Shown one piece after another: positions 1 to 6,886 of a stretch of DNA of 7,227 bases. The notes below the pieces were generated by a model, which saw nothing but the letters and a program-made list of their open reading frames with translations, had not been told where the DNA came from and did no database searches. Both the position numbers and the translations under genes were made by a program. Each line of letters begins with the position of its first letter. Position 1 is the first letter of the stretch. The DNA comes from Kiritimatiellia bacterium (GTDB lineage: Bacteria > Verrucomicrobiota > Kiritimatiellia > SLAD01), in the NCBI GenBank assembly GCA_007126995.1, contig SLAD01000152.1, positions 1-7,227 of the forward strand. Direction: 5' to 3'.

Positions 1-42
1 CACAATCACCGTTTAATGGACTGCTGGATTTGTCATCGATGA
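1..42 (+). CDS. actA: ActA, multiheme cytochrome c subunit of Alternative Complex III (C-terminal end only)
   Basis: Only the last 13 codons and the TGA stop are in the window; the gene begins upstream. The frame reads HNHRLMDCWICHR then stop. It contains one complete c-type heme motif, CWICH (codons at 22-36), and ends one residue after the heme-ligating histidine. From family knowledge, ActA is a periplasmic pentaheme cytochrome held by an N-terminal helix, and it hands electrons from the ActB iron-sulfur clusters towards the final acceptor. A heme motif at the very C-terminus, directly before actB, fits this subunit. The stop overlaps the preferred actB start (ATGA, 39-42). The call rests on this short motif plus gene order, since most of the protein is not visible. 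Another multiheme cytochrome in the same position is possible but less likely. Confidence 0.85.
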   Translation, partial: HNHRLMDCWICHR

Positions 43-3000
43 AGTGGAACCCGACAGTGCTTTCCCGCGAAGATTTGCTGAACGGTAAACGTCCCGGACA
101 GCCGACCGCCATTCTTGACTCCGCACAGGCTGCGCAGCAAGCGGAAGCTGACGCGATCGTTTTCCGCCAGCATCAGGAACGTCGACTGGATCTGGCCGAA
201 GTCCGCACGGTGTTGGCGGGTAAAGAGGGCGCCGCCTACTGGAGCAGTCTGGAAGAACTGTGCGAGGACCCGGCCTTTACCGAGCTGATGGCGAAAGAAT
301 TTCCCAGCCTGCCCGAAACAACCGAAGGTTTGGATCGCCGCAGCTTTTTGAAACTCATGGGCGCTTCACTGGCGATGGCGGGACTGACGGCCTGTACGCG
401 CCAGCCCAAAGAATTAATCGTCCCCTACGTGCGCGCTCCGGAAGAGTTTGTGCCGGGTAAATCCACCTATTTTGCGACCTCCATGACCTTGGGAGGTTAC
501 GCAATGGGACTGCTGGCCGAATCGCATATGGGACGTCCAACTAAGCTGGAAGGCAATGAGCTACATCCCGCCAGCCGCGGCGCGACCAACGCCTTCGCCC
601 AAGCATCGATTCTGGGCATGTATGATCCCGACCGCTCACAAGCCGTTACGCTCGAGGGTCAGCCTTCGAGTTGGCAGAGCTTTGGCGATGCGCTTCGTGA
701 GCAACTGGCTGGTCAGGCCGAGAGCCAAGGCGCTGGGCTGCGCATTTTGACCGAAACCATCACGTCGCCCTCGCAAGCGCAGCTATTAACCGAGTTGCTC
801 GCTAAGTATCCACGTGCGAAATGGGTGCAGTATGAGGCCATCAATCGCGAACAGGTCTATGAAGGCGCGCAGATCGCGTTCGGCGAAATGGTGGACACGC
901 TTTATCACTTTGACCGTGCGAACGTGATTTTGGCGTTGGACGCCGATGTGCTGGGCGAAGGTCCGGCACACGTGCGCTATGCCCGCGACTTCAGCACGCG
1001 CCGGGATGTCAGTGGTGGATCGACGGACATGAATCGCTTATACGTGATCGAAAGCGTTCCGTCCGTTACCGGCGCAGCAGCCGATCATCGTTTGGCGATG
1101 CGGTCATCCGATATCCAAAACTGGCTCTGTGCCTTGGCGCGTGAGTTTGGTATTGCTGCTCCGGGCCCGGAACTTGGCGGTGCGGAGCAGGAATGGTTGA
1201 TCGCGATTGCCGATGACCTTCGTGAGCAAGGCGCAAAAGGGGTGATCGCGGTCGGTGACCGCCAACCGGCGATCGTTCACGCGCTGGCGCATGCCATCCA
1301 CGAGGTGTTGGGCAGCGCGGGCGAATCGGTCACCTACATTGACCCAGTCGCCGCGCGCGCCGAGTTGCAAACCCCGGCGTTGCGTGACCTAGTAGAAGAA
1401 ATGTCGGACGGAACCGTTCAGTTGCTGGTGATGCTGGATGCTAATCCCGTAGCCACAGTACCCGGTGACATTGGTTTTGGTGACGCGCTGCAACGTGTAC
1501 CGTTTTCCGCGCATGTCGGCCTATACAAGGACGAGACCGCCGCCCTCAGTACGTGGCATGTGCCCATGGCGCACTATCTGGAAGGGTGGGGGGATGCCCG
1601 CGCCTTCGATGGGACCTACTCGATTATTCAACCACTCATCGCACCGCTGTATGATGGCAAAACGTCACAAGAAGTTTTGGCGCGGCTACTCGGCGATACC
1701 GAGACAACCGCGCACGATCTCGTGCTCAACTATTGGCGCGAACACGGCCTGGACGGCACCTTCGAACAAGCCTGGCGGCGGGCACTGCACGACGGTTTAA
1801 TCGCGGATTCGGCCGCTCCAGCCAAGCGTGTGCGGGTGCAGGCCGCCTTTGCCGATTCAGCATCGCCTTCCGCCGACCTTGAAGTCGTCTTTACGCCTGA
1901 TTCGGCGGTATGGGACGGGCGGTTTGCGAATAATGCCTGGTTACAGGAAATGCCGCGGTCGCTGTCCAAGTTGACGTGGGACAACGTCATTATGCTGGCC
2001 CCTGCGACCGCAGAGTCGCTCGGCGTCACCAATGGTGATGAAGTCACGCTCACAGTCGCCGGCCGATCGGTAACCGGGCCTGTATGGGTGCAACCGGGCC
2101 ACGCCAAGAATTCAGTAAGTGTGCAGCTTGGGTATGGCCGCACACACGCGGGCCAGGTCGGTAACGAGGTTGGGTTTGATGCATATGCGCTGCGGAGTAC
2201 TGCCTCACCCTGGGTTGCTGTAGGGGCCACCGTGGAATCGACGGGCGGGCGGCATCGTTTGGCCACCACTCAAATGCATGGCCGGATGGAGGGGCTGAAG
2301 GATCGAAAACTCGTTCGCGTCGCCTCGCTTGCCCAATTTTTGCAAAACCCGGGATTCGCCCACGACGGCGTTCATGATCCGGCGGAAGATGAGACGCTTT
2401 ATCCTCCGTATGATTACAGTCAGGGTTATCAATGGGGTATGACCATTGATTTGAACCGGTGTATCGGTTGCAATGCCTGCCTCGTGGCCTGTCAGTCGGA
2501 AAATAACATTCCGGTTGTTGGCAAAGACAACGCCGGTATGGGACGTGCCATGCATTGGATTCGGATTGATCGCTATTTCGCCGGCGACATGGACGATCCT
2601 CAAATGCATCTTCAGCCTTTGACCTGTATGCATTGTGAACTGGCACCCTGTGAGCCCGTTTGTCCGGTTGGCGCAACGGTCCACAGCGCCGACGGCCTGA
2701 ATCAGATGGTCTACAATCGTTGTGTGGGTACTCGCTACTGCGCCAACAATTGTCCGTATAAGGTGCGCCGTTTCAATTTTTATCAGTATGCGGATGAGAC
2801 CACACCCCAACTGAAGCTCATGCGCAATCCGAACGTCACCGTCCGCACACGCGGCGTGATGGAAAAATGCACCTATTGCATTCAGCGGATTAGCGAGGCG
2901 CGCATCAGTGCGGAACGCGATCACCGGACGATTCAGGACGCAGACCTCAAGTCTGCCTGCCAACAGGTCTGTCCGACCCAGGCCATCGCCTTTGGTGATA

Positions 3001-3149
3001 TCAACAACCCGGATAGCGAAGTGTCACAACGAAAAGCGCATGCGCTCAATTATGCGCTACTGGGCGAATTGAACGTCCGACCGCGCACGACTTACCTCGC
3101 CAAAGTCAATAATCCGAATCCGCTGCTCAGCTCCGGAGTTCATGCGTGA
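39..3149 (+). CDS. actB: ActB, Tat-exported iron-sulfur / molybdopterin-oxidoreductase-like subunit of Alternative Complex III
   Basis: Large periplasmic subunit (1036 residues from ATG 39) that would carry electrons from the quinol site in ActC to the c hemes. Residues 1-99 form the extended pre-signal region typical of ActB. A twin-arginine signal follows (RRSFLK at 100-105, then a short hydrophobic run ending at Cys119). Residues about 120-750 resemble a molybdopterin oxidoreductase, including a dinucleotide-binding-like segment near 640-710. Up to residue 800 the only cysteines are 75, 119 and 364, so there is no N-terminal cluster motif, in line with a family reported to lack molybdenum. 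The C-terminal NrfC/PsrB-like domain has cysteines 808/811/814/818, 863/866/871/875, 895/901/905 (Thr898 at the fourth position) and 944/947/974/978, as expected for three [4Fe-4S] and one [3Fe-4S]. ATG 39 was chosen because it overlaps the actA stop by 4 bases; an in-frame TTG at 30 would add three residues. Neither start has a strong ribosome site (only GGA at 26-28 or TGGA at 17-20). Confidence 0.97.
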   Translation: MKWNPTVLSREDLLNGKRPGQPTAILDSAQAAQQAEADAIVFRQHQERRLDLAEVRTVLAGKEGAAYWSSLEELCEDPAFTELMAKEFPSLPETTEGLDRRSFLKLMGASLAMAGLTACTRQPKELIVPYVRAPEEFVPGKSTYFATSMTLGGYAMGLLAESHMGRPTKLEGNELHPASRGATNAFAQASILGMYDPDRSQAVTLEGQPSSWQSFGDALREQLAGQAESQGAGLRILTETITSPSQAQLLTELLAKYPRAKWVQYEAINREQVYEGAQIAFGEMVDTLYHFDRANVILALDADVLGEGPAHVRYARDFSTRRDVSGGSTDMNRLYVIESVPSVTGAAADHRLAMRSSDIQNWLCALAREFGIAAPGPELGGAEQEWLIAIADDLREQGAKGVIAVGDRQPAIVHALAHAIHEVLGSAGESVTYIDPVAARAELQTPALRDLVEEMSDGTVQLLVMLDANPVATVPGDIGFGDALQRVPFSAHVGLYKDETAALSTWHVPMAHYLEGWGDARAFDGTYSIIQPLIAPLYDGKTSQEVLARLLGDTETTAHDLVLNYWREHGLDGTFEQAWRRALHDGLIADSAAPAKRVRVQAAFADSASPSADLEVVFTPDSAVWDGRFANNAWLQEMPRSLSKLTWDNVIMLAPATAESLGVTNGDEVTLTVAGRSVTGPVWVQPGHAKNSVSVQLGYGRTHAGQVGNEVGFDAYALRSTASPWVAVGATVESTGGRHRLATTQMHGRMEGLKDRKLVRVASLAQFLQNPGFAHDGVHDPAEDETLYPPYDYSQGYQWGMTIDLNRCIGCNACLVACQSENNIPVVGKDNAGMGRAMHWIRIDRYFAGDMDDPQMHLQPLTCMHCELAPCEPVCPVGATVHSADGLNQMVYNRCVGTRYCANNCPYKVRRFNFYQYADETTPQLKLMRNPNVTVRTRGVMEKCTYCIQRISEARISAERDHRTIQDADLKSACQQVCPTQAIAFGDINNPDSEVSQRKAHALNYALLGELNVRPRTTYLAKVNNPNPLLSSGVHA
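3135..3138 (+). promoter_or_regulatory. Ribosome binding site for actC
   Basis: GGAG lies inside the actB 3' end, 7 bases before the GTG at 3146 and 10 bases before the ATG at 3149. Both spacings are workable, so the site does not settle which codon is used, but it supports initiation at this junction rather than further downstream. Confidence 0.55.
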
Positions 3150-4531
3150 TGGCAACGGACGCTTCCAAATACCAAGAAGACGCATTGGGGCAGGTGGATG
3201 TCATGCTGGCGCCCGGCCAAACCTTCGAGTCCATCGATCGGGACATCACCGATATCGTGTTGACTAATAAAGCGCCGAAGGCGTGGTGGATCGGGTTGGG
3301 TATTTCGGGTGCGTTGATGGGCGTGCTGATGCTTTCGGTTGTCATGCTGCTCTTTTTCGGCGTTGGCATATGGGGTATCAACTCGCCGGTGGGGTGGGGG
3401 ATCGCCATCGTCAATATGGTTTGGTGGATCGGTATTGGTCATGCGGGCACGCTGATTTCGGCGATCCTGTTCCTGTTCCGGCAGGATTGGCGGACATCGA
3501 TCAACCGATTTGCTGAAGCGATGACCCTGTTCGCTGTCTCTGCGGCCGGGCTTTTCCCGGTCTTGCACTTGGGGCGTCCGTGGATGGTGTACTGGTTTTT
3601 CCCGTATCCCAACACGCTCGGTATGTATCCGCAGTTTCGTAGTCCTCTGATGTGGGACGTCTTTGCCATTTCTGCCTACGCGACCATTTCTGCGCTATTC
3701 TGGTACATCGGTATGGTGCCCGATTTGGCCACCATGCGGGATCGGGCGAAGCTGAAGATCCAAAAGATCATCTACGGTATTTTTGCCATGGGCTGGCGCG
3801 GTTCCGCGACCCACTGGCATCGGTATGAAGTGGCTTATCTACTTTTTGCGGGCCTGGCAACGCCGCTGGTTGTGTCGGTGCACAGCATCGTGGCGCTCGA
3901 TTTCGCGGCATCCGTGATACCCGGTTGGCATACCACTATTTTCCCGCCGTATTTCGTCGCAGGCGCTGTCTTCTCCGGTTTCGCGATGGTGCTGACCCTG
4001 ACCATCCCATTGCGGAAGATTTATCACCTCGAAAACTTTATCACGTTGCGGCATATCGACAACATGTCAAAGATCATGCTGGCGAATGGCCTGATCGTGT
4101 TTTACGGCTATTTAAACGAGGTCTTTTTCTTTTTTTATAGTGCCCATGAGTTCGAAATGTACATGATATGGAATCGCATGACGGGGCCGTATGCCTGGTC
4201 ATTCTGGGCCTTGATTTTCTGTAACGGCATTGTGCCTCAATTGTTGTGGATGCGTCGTATCCGCCGTAACACCATTGCGATCTTCTTCATCGCGATCGTC
4301 ATCAACATCGGCATGTGGCTCGAACGTTTCGTCATCGTGGTGACGAGCTTGCACCGCGATTTCTTGCCCTCCTCATGGGGGATGTACACCCCGACCGGCT
4401 GGGATTGGGCCTTGTATGCAGGCAGCGCGGGCTTCTTCCTCTTCGCTATGTTCCTGTTCCTGCGGTGGGTGCCGATGATCTCCATCTTTGAGGTCAAGGA
4501 AGTTGTTCATAAAATGGAGCATAAGCACTGA
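3146..4531 (+). CDS. actC: ActC, NrfD/PsrC-like quinol-oxidising membrane subunit of Alternative Complex III
   Basis: Integral membrane subunit of 461 residues from GTG 3146. About ten hydrophobic segments are visible, near residues 48-72, 85-111, 122-142, 170-190, 228-254, 268-290, 308-331, 346-366, 376-400 and 424-442. Family hallmarks include GHAGTLISAILFLFRQ (98-113), the HLGRPW motif (141-146), PYPN (153-156) and the segment around Asp171. From memory of ACIII structural work, the His and Asp matching His141 and Asp171 have been proposed to line the quinol site close to the ActB [3Fe-4S] cluster; that transfer is inference. The start is GTG 3146 (GTGA overlap with the actB stop) or ATG 3149 (1-base overlap), giving 461 or 460 residues. 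The protein ends with a short charged tail rich in His and Lys. It resembles ActF in overall type, but the sequences are clearly different, as is usual for the pair. The reading frame is intact. Confidence 0.97.
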   Translation: MMATDASKYQEDALGQVDVMLAPGQTFESIDRDITDIVLTNKAPKAWWIGLGISGALMGVLMLSVVMLLFFGVGIWGINSPVGWGIAIVNMVWWIGIGHAGTLISAILFLFRQDWRTSINRFAEAMTLFAVSAAGLFPVLHLGRPWMVYWFFPYPNTLGMYPQFRSPLMWDVFAISAYATISALFWYIGMVPDLATMRDRAKLKIQKIIYGIFAMGWRGSATHWHRYEVAYLLFAGLATPLVVSVHSIVALDFAASVIPGWHTTIFPPYFVAGAVFSGFAMVLTLTIPLRKIYHLENFITLRHIDNMSKIMLANGLIVFYGYLNEVFFFFYSAHEFEMYMIWNRMTGPYAWSFWALIFCNGIVPQLLWMRRIRRNTIAIFFIAIVINIGMWLERFVIVVTSLHRDFLPSSWGMYTPTGWDWALYAGSAGFFLFAMFLFLRWVPMISIFEVKEVVHKMEHKH

Positions 4532-4533
4532 GT

Positions 4534-5082
4534 ATGAATCAGGCTCCAACCCAACCCGAACTTTTTGGCATTGCGGCAGAATACGCCGACGATACCGCCT
4601 TGCTCGAGGCTGCGCGGCAAGCGCGTGCAGCGGGGTATACGGCGATGGAAGCCTATTCGCCTATTCCGGTGCACGGGCTGTATGAGGTAATGGGTGGCAA
4701 GCGCACGATCCTGCCGCTGATTACATTGGCGGGAGGCATTTTGGGCCTCCTGGCGGGCTATTGGTTGCAAATTTGGGTCTCTGCGATCGAGTATCCCATC
4801 AATGTTGGTGGCCGCCCTTACATCACGTGGGGCGCATTCTTTCCTATCGGTTTCGCCTGCACCATCCTTGGCGCGGGCCTGAGCACGTTTGTTGCAATGT
4901 TTGCGATGAATAACTTCCCGGAGCCTTATCATCCGATTTTCAATACGCCAAACTTTGAAGAGGCGACAAGGGACCGGTATTTCCTATGTATCGAAGCCAC
5001 CGATCCAAAATTTGATCGCAAGGCCGTGCATGAATTTTTGTCCGGAACCCAAGCCGCCGCAGTATCGGAGGTGAAGACGTAA
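4534..5082 (+). CDS. actD: ActD, two-helix membrane subunit of Alternative Complex III (DUF3341 family)
   Basis: Small membrane protein of 182 residues. A soluble N-terminal part (about 1-55) contains the family-like stretch FGIAAEYADDTALLEAARQARAAGY with a conserved YSPIPVHGL segment (41-49). It is followed by two hydrophobic helices (about 58-80 and 100-124) joined by a loop containing YPINVGGRPY. A C-terminal soluble part includes FPEPYHPIFN (128-137) and a region with ATDPKFD (155-161). This layout matches the DUF3341/ActD subunit, which carries no redox cofactor; its function in the complex is structural or unclear. ATG 4534 starts 2 bases after the actC stop. The nearest purine-rich site, GGAG at 4516-4519, is 14 bases upstream, longer than ideal, so translation may depend on ribosomes finishing actC. 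The length is normal for the family. Confidence 0.95.
   Translation: MNQAPTQPELFGIAAEYADDTALLEAARQARAAGYTAMEAYSPIPVHGLYEVMGGKRTILPLITLAGGILGLLAGYWLQIWVSAIEYPINVGGRPYITWGAFFPIGFACTILGAGLSTFVAMFAMNNFPEPYHPIFNTPNFEEATRDRYFLCIEATDPKFDRKAVHEFLSGTQAAAVSEVKT
5067..5071 (+). promoter_or_regulatory. Ribosome binding site for actE
   Basis: GGAGG is followed by a 10-base gap to the ATG at 5082. It lies within the last codons of actD and supports ATG 5082 as the actE start over the in-frame ATG at 5115. Confidence 0.7.
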
Positions 5083-5705
5083 TGGGGGGCCGCACGAAAA
5101 TCTGGCGCACGCGCATGACGTTGTTGGGCGGTATCGGCTTGGTCCTGTCGATGACATTTTTGGGCACCGGCTGTGAGCTGCGCAAGAAGATGTATGATCA
5201 ACCACGTTATAAAACGTACGCCGAAAGTGATTTTTTTGAGGACGGAACCTCCGCCCGCCCGCTGGTGGAGGGCACTGTTCCTCGTGGCTTCTTGCGTGAG
5301 GATGACCATTTCTATCGTGGGATGGTTGATGGTACTTTCGCAACCGATTTCCCGGACCGCGTCGAAATTACCGAGGAACTGCTTTGGAGAGGCAAGGAAC
5401 GTTACGACATTTTCTGCTCCGTTTGTCATGACCCGGCGGGATACGGCAATGGAATGGTCGTACAGCGCGGCTTCAAGGCCCCTGAGTCCTTCCATACCGA
5501 GCGGCTGCGCGGCATGCCGGACGGCTATTATTATGAGGTCATAACCAGCGGCTTCGGCATGATGGCGAGCTATGCGTACCAGGTGAAGCCTGAGGATCGT
5601 TGGGCCATTATCGCCTATATCCGCGCATTACAATTAAGTCAGTATGCGACGTGGGATGATGTCCCGGAGGCCGTCCGGCCAGAGCTGGAGGCTAGCGTCC
5701 TATGA
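5082..5705 (+). CDS. actE: ActE, monoheme cytochrome c lipoprotein subunit of Alternative Complex III
   Basis: Periplasmic cytochrome of 207 residues. The N-terminus is basic (KIWRTR), followed by a hydrophobic core (14-29) and Cys31 in the sequence FLGTGC, consistent with a lipoprotein signal cleaved before Cys31. The lipobox is imperfect because position -3 is Gly rather than Leu. The mature part begins ELRKKMYDQPRYK and contains a TVPRGFLR segment, both family-like. One c-type heme motif, CSVCH, is at 112-116 with His116 as proximal ligand. The distal ligand is probably Met161, in the MASYAYQV segment, although Met160 is adjacent. The end contains DRWAIIAYIRALQLSQ, the usual C-terminal helix of small class I cytochromes. 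In ACIII, ActE is membrane-tethered and binds one heme c near ActA and ActB. ATG 5082 overlaps the actD stop by one base (TAATG) and has a good GGAGG upstream. ATG 5115 would leave a signal with no basic region. Confidence 0.96.
   Translation: MGGRTKIWRTRMTLLGGIGLVLSMTFLGTGCELRKKMYDQPRYKTYAESDFFEDGTSARPLVEGTVPRGFLREDDHFYRGMVDGTFATDFPDRVEITEELLWRGKERYDIFCSVCHDPAGYGNGMVVQRGFKAPESFHTERLRGMPDGYYYEVITSGFGMMASYAYQVKPEDRWAIIAYIRALQLSQYATWDDVPEAVRPELEASVL
5687..5691 (+). promoter_or_regulatory. Ribosome binding site for actF
   Basis: GGAGG lies within the final codons of actE, with a 10-base gap to the ATG at 5702. It supports the start that overlaps the actE stop by four bases. Confidence 0.65.
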
Positions 5706-6886
5706 GTGATTCCTCCGTCATCGCAGCGATCACCGCAGCGGGCCGTCGTAGTCTGCAGGTGGGTATTGGTTTCGGCGTGTTGGCTGTAATCGGCGCGGTA
5801 TTAAATCCGGTGGCTTTTTATCAGGCCTATTTGATCGGCTATCTTTTCTGGTTGGCGATCGCGCTGGGTAGCTTGATAACGCTCATGATTCATCATGTTA
5901 CCGGCGGCGCTTGGTTATGTGTGATTCGTCGGCCGATGGAGGCAGCGATACGGACGTTGCCGCTACTGGCTCTTCTGTTCATCCCCATCGTGCTCGGCAT
6001 GTCATCCCTTTATCCCTGGTCGGTGGCCGAGGTGGTTGCGGAGGATGCTTATCTGCAATTCAAGTCTCCGTATTTGAATACGCCGTTTTTTCTGGTCCGG
6101 GCTGTCATCTACTTTGCGGTATGGTGCACGCTGGGCCACTTGCTGGTGAAATGGTCGCAGGAGCAAGATCGCACCGGTGATCCGATGCTGAATAAGCCCA
6201 TGCGCGTGCTCAGCGGTGGTGGCATCGTGGCCTATGTGCTGACCACAACGTTCGCGTCGTTTGACTGGATGATGTCGGTTGATCCGCACTGGTTCTCGTC
6301 AATCTATGGCCCGATATTCATGGTCAGCCAAGGGTTAGGCGCGCTCTGCTTCTTGCTGATTGTTCTGGTGTTGTTGGCCCGGTTTGAGCCGCTGTCCAAG
6401 ATCGTCACCCAGGATCGATATCATGATTTGGGCAAGTGGCTGTTTGCGTTGGTAATGTTGTGGGCCTATATGATGTTCTCGCAGTTCTTGATCATTTGGT
6501 CGGGTAATCTGCCGGAACACATCGCCTGGTACTTACGTCGGACGGATACCGACTGGAAAGTCCTGGCCTTGATCTTAACGATTTTCCATTTCTTGGTGCC
6601 GTTTATCGTATTGCTGTCCCGATTAGCCAAGAAACGATCCGGGATCTTGGTCAAACTGGCGATTGGGCTTTTGGTGCTGCGTCTGTTCGATCTGTTCTGG
6701 TTACTGGCGCCGGATCTGCATGACGGCGTTTTCGTGGTGCATTGGCTCGATTTAGTTGTGCCCATCGCCTTGGGCGGATTATGGCTGGCGCTCTATACCA
6801 AACGATTGGGTGAGCAGTCGTTGGTCGTTCTGCATGATCCTCGTTTCCCCGCCAAGGTATTGCAGGGAGGGGCTGACCATGAGTGA
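5702..6886 (+). CDS. actF: ActF, second NrfD-like membrane subunit of Alternative Complex III
   Basis: Integral membrane protein of 394 residues with about ten hydrophobic segments, near 18-38, 41-63, 83-104, 128-149, 172-190, 203-226, 245-268, 286-307, 316-336 and 343-365. Family signatures are HHVTGGAW (64-71), FDWMMSVDPHWFSSIYG (187-203) and WAYMMFSQFLIIWSGNLPE (254-272). In known ACIII structures ActF pairs with ActC in the membrane; its bundle carries polar and charged residues suggested to form a proton path, but it is not thought to hold the main quinol site. Which residues here play that part is inference. ATG 5702 overlaps the actE stop by 4 bases (ATGA). The 3' end overlaps the next gene by 8 bases. 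No interruption or missing segment is seen, and the length is normal for the family. Confidence 0.96.
   Translation: MSDSSVIAAITAAGRRSLQVGIGFGVLAVIGAVLNPVAFYQAYLIGYLFWLAIALGSLITLMIHHVTGGAWLCVIRRPMEAAIRTLPLLALLFIPIVLGMSSLYPWSVAEVVAEDAYLQFKSPYLNTPFFLVRAVIYFAVWCTLGHLLVKWSQEQDRTGDPMLNKPMRVLSGGGIVAYVLTTTFASFDWMMSVDPHWFSSIYGPIFMVSQGLGALCFLLIVLVLLARFEPLSKIVTQDRYHDLGKWLFALVMLWAYMMFSQFLIIWSGNLPEHIAWYLRRTDTDWKVLALILTIFHFLVPFIVLLSRLAKKRSGILVKLAIGLLVLRLFDLFWLLAPDLHDGVFVVHWLDLVVPIALGGLWLALYTKRLGEQSLVVLHDPRFPAKVLQGGADHE
6865..6872 (+). promoter_or_regulatory. Strong ribosome binding site for the gene downstream of actF
   Basis: GGGAGGGG ends 6 bases before the ATG at 6879. It is the strongest such site in the window and lies inside actF. 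It fixes the start of the following gene and suggests that gene is efficiently translated together with the act genes. Confidence 0.75.

Noticed and set aside
30..38. TTG at 30 as the actB start
   Set aside because: It is possible, but the ATG at 39 overlaps the actA stop in the common ATGA form and is a better start codon. The difference is only three residues.
1730..2676. Two further overlapping reverse-strand open frames (179 and 208 codons) opposite actB
   Set aside because: Their products are low-complexity and rich in Arg, Ser, Pro and Thr, with no family motifs or ribosome sites. They overlap each other and the conserved actB frame.
2205..2963. Reverse-strand open frame of 252 codons opposite the 3' half of actB
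   Set aside because: It lies entirely opposite a well-supported gene with intact iron-sulfur motifs. Its translation shows no recognisable domain and it overlaps another reverse frame. It looks like a by-product of GC-rich codon use.
4124..4136. T-rich run (T5-C-T7) inside actC, considered as a terminator tail or slippage site
   Set aside because: There is no GC-rich hairpin before it, and it encodes the phenylalanine run EVFFFFYS within a membrane helix of an intact frame. It could be a sequencing or mutation hotspot, but nothing here shows a shift.
4929..5495. Reverse-strand open frame of 188 codons across actD and actE
   Set aside because: It spans the junction of two recognised subunits on the other strand and encodes nothing recognisable.
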